From positions 496,001 through 560,000 of the forward strand of contig NZ_CP014306.1 of assembly GCF_001557535.2 (NCBI RefSeq): 64,000 bases of DNA, read 5' to 3'. The translations under genes were made by a program, and so were the position numbers. The DNA comes from Burkholderia sp. PAMC 26561. Its GTDB lineage: Bacteria > Pseudomonadota > Gammaproteobacteria > Burkholderiales > Burkholderiaceae. The notes under the pieces are model-generated. The model was not told the origin of the DNA and did not search any database. It saw only the letters and a program-made list of their open reading frames with translations. Of the stretch, positions 18,350 to 26,562 are shown piece by piece (the first letter of the stretch is position 1; each line of letters opens with the position of its first letter).

Positions 18350-20218
18350 TTACCGATTCGCAGACTGAATAGATTGCAAGACCGGTTGCATAGACGTTTG
18401 ATATTCAGGCACCCAACGCCGCAGGTCACGACGCACTTCTTCATCCGCCAGCACGCGATGCTGCATAAGCCACGGCAGCAGTTCATCGAGGAAATGATCC
18501 GCGACCCCGCGCGCTTGCGCAATTCGTAATTTTGGATGCGGTGTACGGGTAGTGGTCTCGTCGTCAGCGAGCAATTCTTCGTATAGCTTCTCGCCTGGGC
18601 GCAAACCCGTGAAAACAATCCGAATCTGCTCCTCAGTGAAACCGTATAAACGGATCAAGTCTCGCGCGAGGTCTACGATCCTCACTGGTTGGCCCATATC
18701 CAGTATAAAAATCTCGCCCCCGCGTCCCATACTAGACGCTTGCAACACCAATTGCGCAGCCTCAGGGATGGTCATGAAAAAGCGCGTGATCTCCGGATGC
18801 GTCACTGTGACTGGGCCGCCCTTAGCGATCTGCTGTTGGAACTTTGGGATTACGCTGCCCGCGCTGCCCAAAACGTTGCCAAATCTGACCGTCTCGAATT
18901 GCGTGTGCGGAGCGGTCTGCTGCAGCGCCTGACATGCCATCTCTGCGAGCCGCTTACTCGCGCCCATGACATTAGTAGGGTTGACGGCCTTATCGGTAGA
19001 GATCAGAACGAAATGGCGGACTTGATGACGAATGGCCGCGCGCGCAACGCGCAACGTACCGAGAACGTTGTTGCGCACCGCAGCCCACGCGTTCTGCTCT
19101 TCCATCAGCGGCACGTGTTTGTACGCAGCCGCGTGAAACACAATGTGCGGCGCGAAGCGTGACATGGTCTGGTCAAGCAACAGCGAATCCTTGGCGTCGC
19201 CGATCACCGGAATCACCGACAGACCCGGGAACCGCTCGTGCAATTCTTCAACGAGCAGATACATTGCGTATTCGCTCAGATCATAGGCCACGAGTTGCGC
19301 CGGCGAAAAGCGCAGGATCTGCCGGCACAGTTCCGAGCCGATAGAACCACCCGCCCCCGTCACCATCACAACACGGCCATGCAGCAACGCTTCGACGTGC
19401 GGCATGTCGATCTTCACCGGCTCACGGCCGAGCAAGTCCTCGAGATCGATCTGCCGGACGCGGGAGAGGAACGCCTGACCTTGCGTCAGTATGGTGAGCG
19501 CGGGGAGGACCATCGCCTTGACGCCGGCGCGAACGCACATGGTCGCGACGCGCCGCTGAGCATCGACCGACGCCGATGGAATCGCGATGATCGCGGTATC
19601 GGCCTTGAGCTGTTCGGCCCAGAGCGGCAGTTCGCTGATCGACCCCAGCACTTTGTGGCCCAGGATTTCGCGGCCGCGTTTGGCGGGGTCATCGTCGAGA
19701 AGACCGACCAACCGCCATTCGCTCGAACGCGCGAGTTCACGTACGAGGTTAGCACCGGCAGTGCCGGCGCCGAGCACGATCACGGGCTTGCCCTTGCCGA
19801 TCAGGCCGCCATACAGATAAAACTCCTTCACCGCTCGATACAACGCGCGCGAGCCGCCCGTCGCCATGAACAGCAGCAACGGCGAAACGATGAGAACCGA
19901 GCGCGGAATGATAGGCACCGGCTGCAGCATCGCGGCGCCGATCATCACGACCAACGCCCCGCTCGCAACAGCCTTCGAGATCCGCATGAGGTCTGGCAAA
20001 CTGGCAAACACCCACATGCCGCGATACAGCCCGAAGATGCGAAACATCACGGCATAGATCACGACCACCCACCCGAGCGCGTTGATGCCGCCATGCCAGA
20101 AATCGTCGGGAACCGAGCCGTTGAAACGAAGAGCGTACGCGGCCAACCACGTGACGACCACCGCCACGATGTCGAATCCAAATGCAGCCATAGAGAGCCA
20201 CGAGGGCTTAATTCGCAT
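18350..20218 (-). CDS. WbpM/CapD-like nucleotide-sugar 4,6-dehydratase
   Basis: 622-aa membrane-anchored member of the FlaA1/CapD/WbpM family, expected to convert UDP-GlcNAc to UDP-4-keto-6-deoxy-GlcNAc/QuiNAc-type precursors for O-antigen. Four N-terminal transmembrane helices (about 1-120) precede two Rossmann domains: LGAGTAGANLV near 155 and VTGAGGSIGSELC near 300. The catalytic segment reads STDKAVNPTNVMGASKR, with Met in place of the usual SDR Tyr, as in WbpM. The start is set at 20218, overlapping the preceding WecA-like gene by 11 nt; an upstream extension has no support. It is the last gene of a four-gene coupled operon and corresponds to wbiI of the Burkholderia O-antigen locus. Confidence 0.9.
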   Translation of the reverse strand: MRIKPSWLSMAAFGFDIVAVVVTWLAAYALRFNGSVPDDFWHGGINALGWVVVIYAVMFRIFGLYRGMWVFASLPDLMRISKAVASGALVVMIGAAMLQPVPIIPRSVLIVSPLLLFMATGGSRALYRAVKEFYLYGGLIGKGKPVIVLGAGTAGANLVRELARSSEWRLVGLLDDDPAKRGREILGHKVLGSISELPLWAEQLKADTAIIAIPSASVDAQRRVATMCVRAGVKAMVLPALTILTQGQAFLSRVRQIDLEDLLGREPVKIDMPHVEALLHGRVVMVTGAGGSIGSELCRQILRFSPAQLVAYDLSEYAMYLLVEELHERFPGLSVIPVIGDAKDSLLLDQTMSRFAPHIVFHAAAYKHVPLMEEQNAWAAVRNNVLGTLRVARAAIRHQVRHFVLISTDKAVNPTNVMGASKRLAEMACQALQQTAPHTQFETVRFGNVLGSAGSVIPKFQQQIAKGGPVTVTHPEITRFFMTIPEAAQLVLQASSMGRGGEIFILDMGQPVRIVDLARDLIRLYGFTEEQIRIVFTGLRPGEKLYEELLADDETTTRTPHPKLRIAQARGVADHFLDELLPWLMQHRVLADEEVRRDLRRWVPEYQTSMQPVLQSIQSANR

Positions 20219-21212
20219 CGTTATGATTATTTTGAGTGAGGGTGAATTGCCGCCAACTGCGGTCGATCTGCCAGCCAACCAGCGCCAGAACAACATACCA
20301 GCCCGCAAACAGCACCCATTGCGCTACGGGCGGCAGGTGAAGTGCCAGAAGCGCCACCCCGCCGCTGCCCATCATGAGCAAGTAATACGCCACGGCAACC
20401 CGGGTATGGCTTCCGGTAATCTGTACCAGCCTCTGATAGTAATGCTCGCGATGCGCCAGCCACACTTTTTCGCCCCGGACGAGACGACGACAGAGCGTCA
20501 CCGTTGCATCGGCAACAAAAGGCGCGAACGCCAGCGCCGGGAACCAGATGGGCCACACGCCGTGCTGCCAGCCCCAGAAACCAAGCGCGCCGGCGAGAAA
20601 GCCAAGCGGTATGGAACCGGCGTCGCCTAAAAATATCTTGGCCGGATGATGATTAAAAATCAAGAATCCAATACCGGCGCCTGCGATTGCCGCCGCGGCC
20701 GTTGCAAGCGAAGGCTGCACAGCGAGCGCTGCAACGGCATAAAAACCGAAGCCCGATACCGCCATTCCCCCCGCAAGCCCGTCAGAACCGTCCATGAAAT
20801 TGTAGAGATTCACCACCCACACCAACGCAATGACGGCGAGAAGAGCAAGCCACCAGGCGATATCGACAGCGCTCCATGCGACGGCCGCCGCAACCACCAG
20901 CAAGTGCGCCGCGAAGCGGATTCGGGCCGGCAGGCCACGCCGGTCGTCGATCTGAGACACGATGGCCAGCACTAGTGCCCCCAATGCGATCCAGCCAAAG
21001 GATGGCGCACCAAGCGCAATGGCGAGGATCGAACCCGGTACGACGCCCCAGCCGCCCACCCGCGGAATGGGCCGCACGTGCAGGGAGCGGTGATTCGGGA
21101 TATCGACAGCAATATCCCACGCCCAGCCCGTGCGCAATAACAACAGCAGGATGCCGGTGCTGACCACGCCCGCAATGGCTGCGGCAATGCACAAGAGCAT
21201 GGGCGCGCTCAC
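20208..21212 (-). CDS. WecA/WbpL-like undecaprenyl-phosphate glycosyl-1-phosphate transferase
   Basis: 334-aa polytopic protein of the MraY/WecA (glycosyltransferase 4) family with about ten to eleven helices. It should move a HexNAc-1-phosphate from UDP onto undecaprenyl phosphate at the inner membrane, starting O-unit synthesis. Family motifs are present: VNLYNFMDGSDGLAGG, AKIFLGDAGSIPLGF and the C-terminal AHREHYYQRLV. The start is a GTG at 21212 behind AGGAGG with 8-nt spacing; its GTGA overlaps the preceding stop by 4 nt. An ATG four codons later is badly placed relative to that site. It matches wbiH in Burkholderia O-antigen loci. Sugar specificity is not visible. Confidence 0.9.
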   Translation of the reverse strand: MSAPMLLCIAAAIAGVVSTGILLLLLRTGWAWDIAVDIPNHRSLHVRPIPRVGGWGVVPGSILAIALGAPSFGWIALGALVLAIVSQIDDRRGLPARIRFAAHLLVVAAAVAWSAVDIAWWLALLAVIALVWVVNLYNFMDGSDGLAGGMAVSGFGFYAVAALAVQPSLATAAAAIAGAGIGFLIFNHHPAKIFLGDAGSIPLGFLAGALGFWGWQHGVWPIWFPALAFAPFVADATVTLCRRLVRGEKVWLAHREHYYQRLVQITGSHTRVAVAYYLLMMGSGGVALLALHLPPVAQWVLFAGWYVVLALVGWQIDRSWRQFTLTQNNHNDAN

Positions 21213-22153
21213 CGGTGCGCCTCCTGATAAGCGCGCACAGTCCTTTCGATGCCCTCCGCTACCGAAACAGGCGGCGTCCAGCCGAGACCCGTCCGAAGCC
21301 GCGTGCTGTCCATGCGCAATGGGCTCGTCAGTCGATCGATCTGCGCAGAACGCCCGGCAATCCGGCCCAACGCGTGCAACCACGAAGGGGGCACCGGCAA
21401 CAGACGCGCAGGTTTGCCAAACGCGTGCGCGAGCGACCGGATCATCTGCGGGACCGTCAGGTCGTCACTGTCCGTGACGTGGTACACGCCCGTCGTCGGC
21501 TCGGAACGCGTTGCGACAAAACGAATGGCATCGGCGAGATTGCCTGCGTAGATCATGCTTCGATGCGCTTGGACCGCGCCGAGCGGCAGCGGAACACCGC
21601 GCTCGACGGCTTTCATCAATTGTTCGAAGTTGGCTCGCACACCCGGGCCGTAGACCAGCGGCGGGCGCAGGCTGACCACCTCCATCCCATGCTCGCGGCC
21701 GAAATTCGCAAGGACGCGTTCGGCCTCGAGCTTGGTGATGCCGTAGGGATCGACCGGCGCGGGGGTGTCGTCCTCGCGCCAAGGCCGGCCGGGTTCGCCC
21801 TCGCCCAGCGCCTTGATGCTGCTCACGAATACAAATCGCTTCACGCCGGCGTCCAGCGCCGCACGCGCCACGTTCTGCGAGCCCTCTACATTCACGGCGC
21901 GGTACGCCTTCATCGGATCGCTGGCGCTGTCGTTCATCACGTGAACGCGGGCAGCGAGATGCACGAATGCATCGGCTGCAGGCAACGGCGCGAGGCTCGC
22001 GAAGTTGTCGTCGGCAATCAGCCGTTCGTCGACGCGCGGGTCGCAACCGCCCAGACGCCGCACGAGCGCGGTCACGGCATGGCCTGCATCGCAGAGACTT
22101 GCACACGTCGCACGCCCCACGAAACCGCTGGCCCCGCTCACGATGATCCTCAT
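21209..22153 (-). CDS. NAD-dependent sugar epimerase/dehydratase (WbiG-like)
   Basis: 314-aa extended short-chain dehydrogenase. The N-terminal dinucleotide motif is SGASGFVGRA (about residues 6-15) and the active site is the YGITK (YxxxK) segment near 138, preceded by SSIKALG. It probably epimerises or reduces at C4 of a UDP-HexNAc-derived sugar, supplying the substrate of the adjacent WecA-like transferase. The ATG at 22153 overlaps the preceding GT stop as ATGA, and its own stop overlaps the GTG of the next gene by 4 nt, so all four genes are translationally coupled. It corresponds to wbiG. The exact reaction (4-epimerase or 4-reductase) cannot be fixed. Confidence 0.85.
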   Translation of the reverse strand: MRIIVSGASGFVGRATCASLCDAGHAVTALVRRLGGCDPRVDERLIADDNFASLAPLPAADAFVHLAARVHVMNDSASDPMKAYRAVNVEGSQNVARAALDAGVKRFVFVSSIKALGEGEPGRPWREDDTPAPVDPYGITKLEAERVLANFGREHGMEVVSLRPPLVYGPGVRANFEQLMKAVERGVPLPLGAVQAHRSMIYAGNLADAIRFVATRSEPTTGVYHVTDSDDLTVPQMIRSLAHAFGKPARLLPVPPSWLHALGRIAGRSAQIDRLTSPLRMDSTRLRTGLGWTPPVSVAEGIERTVRAYQEAHR

Positions 22154-23334
22154 GCCGACAACCCGCGATACACCGCGCAAGTCTGAGCGACGGTAGCGTC
22201 CCATGTCAGTTCTGCCGCCCGGCGCAAGCCCCTGGCGATCAGTTCGTCGCGCAGCGCTGGATCGCCGAGCAGGCGCTCCATGCCGGCGGCGATGTCATCG
22301 ATGGAATACGGGTCCACTTCCCAAGTGGCCCCCGCCGATACTTCCGGCAACGATGTGTTATTCGATGTCAGTACCGGCACGCCGCTCGCCATGGCTTCGG
22401 CAACAGGCAAGCCAAAGCCCTCGAACAACGACGGATAAGCGAACAAAGCCGCCGATGCATACAGTTTCAGCAGATTCTCGCGCGGCACGTAGCCCGGCAT
22501 CACGACCTGATTGTCGCGTGCGAGCGGTTCGATCACGCGCATCAACGCGGCGTTATGCCATCCATCGGCGCCGATCAGCACGAGCGGAAACGCGCTGCGC
22601 ATATCGGCCGGCAAACGCGCGAACGCTTCGGCAAGCCGCAGCAGATTCTTGCGCGGCTGCAACGTACACACCGACAGCACGAACCCGCGATGTTTCAGTC
22701 CGAGTTGCGCGAGGGCATCGGCACACATTTCTTCGGGATACGGCTGGAACGCCGGTTCCACGCCCAGATGAATGGTGACCACCTTCGACTCGGGAACGCC
22801 GTAGATCTCGACGATATCGTTCTTCGTGTAATGACTGTCCGCAATCACGACCTGCGCCTGGCGCAACGACTTCGGGATCTCGCGGTCGAGATATTCCACC
22901 GCCACGCGCGGATGAAACTCCGGATGCCGCCGATGCGAAAGGTCGTGGATAGTCAGCACGGTCGGGCCTTTGTAGCGCGACGCCACGAAGTTCGTCTCAT
23001 GATAGATAAAGCCGCGACGTGCGTACTCGTCGCGTAATTCACGCGACAGGACTGCCCGCAAGATGGTTCTGCTTCGATAAAGGCCCGGCAGACTACGCGC
23101 CTTTTGCATCACTTTCGCCCTGATGCCCTCGCTGAACTGCACGCCCTTGCTCAACGGAACCCGCTGGTTGATCAGTTCCTGCAGTCGCTCGCCTTCGAAC
23201 AACTGCGTGCCCACCCAGCCTGCCAGCCCTTGCACATCCCGCGTGTCGGTCAGTCCTTCCAGCAGATGCTGGGTGTAATAGCCGACGCCGCTCCGGGGTG
23301 GGCGTAGTGAGTTGAGATCGAAAAGCAGTTTCAT
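22150..23334 (-). CDS. GT4-family glycosyltransferase
   Basis: 394-aa GT-B fold glycosyltransferase. The C-terminal domain has the GT4 signature VCTLQPRKNLLRLAEAFARL and the E-x7-E motif in SLFEGFGLPVAEAMASG (about 275-300). The N-terminus MKLLFDLNSLRPPRSGVGYY is the glycine-rich acceptor-side loop typical of O-antigen mannosyl- and rhamnosyltransferases. It is soluble or membrane-peripheral and acts on lipid-linked O-antigen in the cytoplasm. It is the first gene of the four-gene minus-strand operon; about 0.5 kb separates it from divergent manC. No clear ribosome-binding site precedes the ATG. Donor sugar is unknown. Confidence 0.9.
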   Translation of the reverse strand: MKLLFDLNSLRPPRSGVGYYTQHLLEGLTDTRDVQGLAGWVGTQLFEGERLQELINQRVPLSKGVQFSEGIRAKVMQKARSLPGLYRSRTILRAVLSRELRDEYARRGFIYHETNFVASRYKGPTVLTIHDLSHRRHPEFHPRVAVEYLDREIPKSLRQAQVVIADSHYTKNDIVEIYGVPESKVVTIHLGVEPAFQPYPEEMCADALAQLGLKHRGFVLSVCTLQPRKNLLRLAEAFARLPADMRSAFPLVLIGADGWHNAALMRVIEPLARDNQVVMPGYVPRENLLKLYASAALFAYPSLFEGFGLPVAEAMASGVPVLTSNNTSLPEVSAGATWEVDPYSIDDIAAGMERLLGDPALRDELIARGLRRAAELTWDATVAQTCAVYRGLSA

Positions 23335-23843
23335 GCGTGAATGTCTAGTTATCTTTGTGGCAGCTTGATGGGCTTATGAGCGGCGAACCGGGGTCACGAC
23401 GGCGGGATCGCCGCCATCGACCTTGTCCGCAAGACATGTGGCTCGCGATCGCAACCGGGCCAAGAATGGAATGAATGAAGCCGTCCTCGTTTGCTGACCG
23501 ACTGGACCTGTTCCGTGTTTCCCCGAATCCCTTCCCGCTGCGCTTCACAGCGTTTCGCCCGGCCCGGGCGAAACGTCGAAATTTAACACACCGGCCCCTG
23601 TTTCCCCCGTCTTTGCGGACCCACCGGAGCGGGTCGCGTGCGCCTGCGCAACGCTCCGCGCCTCGGTGATCACGTGTCAAGAAAACTGTCCACACAGTAA
23701 CAAGACCCTCGCGACGCGGCGAGCCAGGGGCGGTTCCCCTGCTGCAACAACGGTAACGAGATGTTCTTGAAAGGGGCATCGGTGTTCCGAAATCCGCTAA
23801 AATCGCGGCTTCAGTGCCCCAACTCAGTCATTCCTGAGCGTTA
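23335..23843. promoter_or_regulatory. Divergent intergenic region upstream of manC and the GT operon
   Basis: 509 bp without a supported gene. A possible manC promoter has a -10-like TAAAAT at 23798-23803 in the context GCTAAAATCGCGGCTT, which is frequent before Burkholderia genes. A TTGAAA lies 25 bp further up, too far for an ideal -35. The promoter for the minus-strand operon must also lie here. Confidence 0.35.
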
Positions 23844-25295
23844 ATGAACATCATTCCCGTGATTATTTGTGGGGGCGCAGGTACCCGCCTGTGGCCGGTG
23901 TCCCGCGAAGCCTTCCCGAAGCCGCTATTGAAACTGGCCGATGGGCAAAGTCTCCTGCAGAAGACATTCTTGCGCGCATCGCACGTGGCGAACGCCGGCG
24001 AAGTGGTCATCGTCACCAACCGGGAAACCTATTTCCTGACCAAGGACGAATGCGTCGAAGCTGAATCGGGCGTGAGCAAGCTCGGTTTCATCCTTGAGCC
24101 GTCCGCGCGCAACACCGCGGCGGCAATCGGCGTGGCGGCGGAAGTCGTGCGCGAGCAGCATGGCGCGGACGCGATCATGCTCGTGATGCCTGCGGACCAG
24201 CTGGTGGAAGACGAAGCCGCGTTCGGCGCCGCTGTGCAGGACGCCGCGCGGGCAGCGCAGGAGGGCCGCATCGTCACATTCGGCATCCGTCCGACAAAGC
24301 CGGAGACGGGCTATGGCTACATTGAATTCGACAGCGCGCCGCTGCCGGGCGCGGAGGCCATGCATAAAGTGGTGCGATTCGTCGAAAAGCCCCAGTTGAG
24401 CGTAGCCGAAGAACTCGTGGCCGACGGCCGGCATCTCTGGAACGCGGGCATGTTCTGCTTTACTGCCAAGACCATGCTGGCCGAACTTGGCAAGCACGCG
24501 CCGACGGTCCTTGAACCATCCATTGCCGCGGTGAATAAAGCCAAGCGCAGCACTTCGAAGGACGGTTATACGGTCGAACTCGATGGCGCCCAGTTTGGCC
24601 GTGCGGAAGATATTTCCATCGACTACGCGGTTATGGAGCGCTCGGACAACGTCAATGTCGTGCCGTGCGAAATAGGCTGGAGCGATATCGGCTGGTGGCT
24701 TGCCATCAGCGAGCTGACCGCGCCCGATATACGCGGCAATCGCATTCACGGCGGCGCCGAGCTGTATGAAGTCGATAACTGCTTCATTCGCAGCGAAAAC
24801 GGCCGGATGATCGGCGCGGTGGGCGTGCAGGACCTGATCGTGGTCGATACCGCCGACGCCCTACTGATCGCCACGCGCGACCGGGCGCAAGACGTGAAGC
24901 AGATCGTCGCCAAGCTCAAGAAAGTCAATCACGATGCCTACAAGCTGCACCGGACGGTGCATCGCCCGTGGGGCACGTACACCGTGCTGGAAGAAGGCGA
25001 TCGCTTCAAGATGAAGCGCATCGTGGTGAAGCCGAACGCCCAGCTTTCGCTGCAGATGCATCATCATCGCAGCGAGCATTGGATCGTGGTGAGTGGTTGC
25101 GCGGACATCGTCAATGGCGAGCAGGTCATTTCGCTGCAGCCGAATGAGTCCACTTATATTCCGGCGGGACACAAGCACCGGCTGATCAATCCTGGCGTGA
25201 TGGATCTGGTGCTGATCGAAGTGCAGTGTGGCGAGTATCTGGGAGAGGACGATATCGTCCGCTTCGAGGATGTTTATGGGCGCGTGCCTGCCTGA
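23844..25295 (+). CDS. manC: Mannose-1-phosphate guanylyltransferase / mannose-6-phosphate isomerase
   Basis: 483-aa bifunctional type II PMI-GMP, the usual length. It makes GDP-mannose (GTP + Man-1-P) and isomerises fructose-6-P to mannose-6-P. The nucleotidyltransferase signature GGAGTRLWPVSREAFPKPLL spans residues 10-29, FVEKP lies near 180, and the C-terminal cupin carries the metal-binding QLSLQMHHHRSEHW (about 400). It begins the plus-strand polysaccharide block. Its product is the substrate of Gmd encoded at 43.3-44.4 kb. No phosphomannomutase (manB/algC) is in the window, so that step must be encoded elsewhere. Confidence 0.95.
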   Translation: MNIIPVIICGGAGTRLWPVSREAFPKPLLKLADGQSLLQKTFLRASHVANAGEVVIVTNRETYFLTKDECVEAESGVSKLGFILEPSARNTAAAIGVAAEVVREQHGADAIMLVMPADQLVEDEAAFGAAVQDAARAAQEGRIVTFGIRPTKPETGYGYIEFDSAPLPGAEAMHKVVRFVEKPQLSVAEELVADGRHLWNAGMFCFTAKTMLAELGKHAPTVLEPSIAAVNKAKRSTSKDGYTVELDGAQFGRAEDISIDYAVMERSDNVNVVPCEIGWSDIGWWLAISELTAPDIRGNRIHGGAELYEVDNCFIRSENGRMIGAVGVQDLIVVDTADALLIATRDRAQDVKQIVAKLKKVNHDAYKLHRTVHRPWGTYTVLEEGDRFKMKRIVVKPNAQLSLQMHHHRSEHWIVVSGCADIVNGEQVISLQPNESTYIPAGHKHRLINPGVMDLVLIEVQCGEYLGEDDIVRFEDVYGRVPA

Positions 25296-25406
25296 TTGCT
25301 TTTAGCGTCATTTGGCAAACGCCGCTGAGGATGTCGAATCCGCGGCGGCGCCTTGCATTGCTTCATTGCCGGCAAGATGTCTTGCGCCGGCCCCTCAGCG
25401 GGATTT

Positions 25407-26528
25407 ATGCGCGTTTTACACTTCTACAAGACGTACAAGCCCGATTCGATGGGCGGCGTCGAGGAACTCATCGGCCAGATATGTTCGGGCGCGGCCAAAC
25501 GCGGCGTGACGAGCGAAGTGCTGACCGTATCGAAGGATACGAGCACGGTCGACTTTGGCGACCACCTGCACCATCGCGCCAAACTCGATGTGGAGATTGC
25601 ATCGTCGGCGTTCTCCCTTGCGGCGTTCCGGCGCTTTCGTGAACTGGCCGAACACGCCGACCTGATTCATTATCACTTCCCGTGGCCGTTCGCCGATGTC
25701 GTGCATTTTGCTTCGCGCGTGCACAAGCCTTCGATTGTGACGTATCACTCGGATATCGTGCGGCAGAAAGTGCTGCTGCAGTTCTACAAGCCGTTGCGGG
25801 ACAGGTTTTTGGCAAGCGTGGACAAGATCGTGGCTACATCGCCGAACTATCTGGCGACGAGCGACGTGTTGCAGCGGTATCGCGACAAGGTCGAGGTGAT
25901 TCCCATCGGACTGGATGAGACTTCGTATGCAAAGCCCACGGCCGAGAAACTGCAGTATTGGCGCGAGCGTGCGGGGCCGAAGTTTTTCTTGTTTGTCGGG
26001 AATCTGCGGTACTACAAAGGCCTGCATGTCCTGCTCGATGCGTTGCAGGGAACCGAGTTCCGGGCGGTGATCGTTGGGTCGGGGCCGGTGGAGCAGGAAC
26101 TGAGGGCGCAGGCGGAACAGTTGAAGCTGAATAACGTGGATTTTGTTGGGCCGGTGGGTGACGACGACAAGATCGCCTTGCTTACGCTATGTCATGCGCT
26201 GACGTTTCCGTCTCATTTGAGGTCCGAGGCGTTCGGGATCTCGCTGCTCGAAGCGGCAATGTTCGGGAAAGCGATGATATCGACCGAGATCGGGACCGGG
26301 ACTTCGTATGTGAATGTGGATGAAGAGACAGGGCTGGTGGTGCCGCCTAGCGATCCGGCGGCGTTGAGGGGGGCGATGGGGAGGCTTTGGGGGGATGAGA
26401 CGCTTTCATCGCGGCTAGGGGCGAACGCCCGGGCAAGATTTAAGAAGCTGTTCACAGCGGACCAAATGGTCGCTAGCTACGTGGAACTTTATCGGCGCCT
26501 GGTTAGTCGCCGCCCTCTGCGTTTGTAA
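25407..26528 (+). CDS. GT4-family glycosyltransferase
   Basis: 373-aa GT-B glycosyltransferase. The N-terminal domain starts MRVLHFYKTYKPDSMGGVEE; the C-terminal domain contains FVGNLRYYKGLHVLLDAL and the nucleotide-sugar binding EAFGISLLEAAMFGKA (E-x7-E, about 272-287). It is cytoplasmic or membrane-peripheral. The ATG at 25407 was chosen because the conserved domain begins there; the 18 residues of an upstream in-frame start look noncoding. It lies 111 bp after manC and 34 bp before the large membrane protein, so it is probably co-transcribed. GDP-mannose or a derivative is a likely donor given manC, but this is inference. Confidence 0.88.
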   Translation: MRVLHFYKTYKPDSMGGVEELIGQICSGAAKRGVTSEVLTVSKDTSTVDFGDHLHHRAKLDVEIASSAFSLAAFRRFRELAEHADLIHYHFPWPFADVVHFASRVHKPSIVTYHSDIVRQKVLLQFYKPLRDRFLASVDKIVATSPNYLATSDVLQRYRDKVEVIPIGLDETSYAKPTAEKLQYWRERAGPKFFLFVGNLRYYKGLHVLLDALQGTEFRAVIVGSGPVEQELRAQAEQLKLNNVDFVGPVGDDDKIALLTLCHALTFPSHLRSEAFGISLLEAAMFGKAMISTEIGTGTSYVNVDEETGLVVPPSDPAALRGAMGRLWGDETLSSRLGANARARFKKLFTADQMVASYVELYRRLVSRRPLRL

Positions 26529-26562
26529 CGCCTCGAAACGCTGAAGCAGATCTGCGGCAGAC

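Noticed and set aside
19238..20239. 333-codon open frame opposite the WbpM-like gene
   Set aside because: Antisense frame, Arg/His-rich, no recognisable domain; the minus-strand gene has clear motifs.
23767..23803. TTGAAA and TAAAAT as a sigma-70 promoter for manC
   Set aside because: The 25-bp spacing is too long for a standard promoter; only the -10-like element was kept as a weak candidate.
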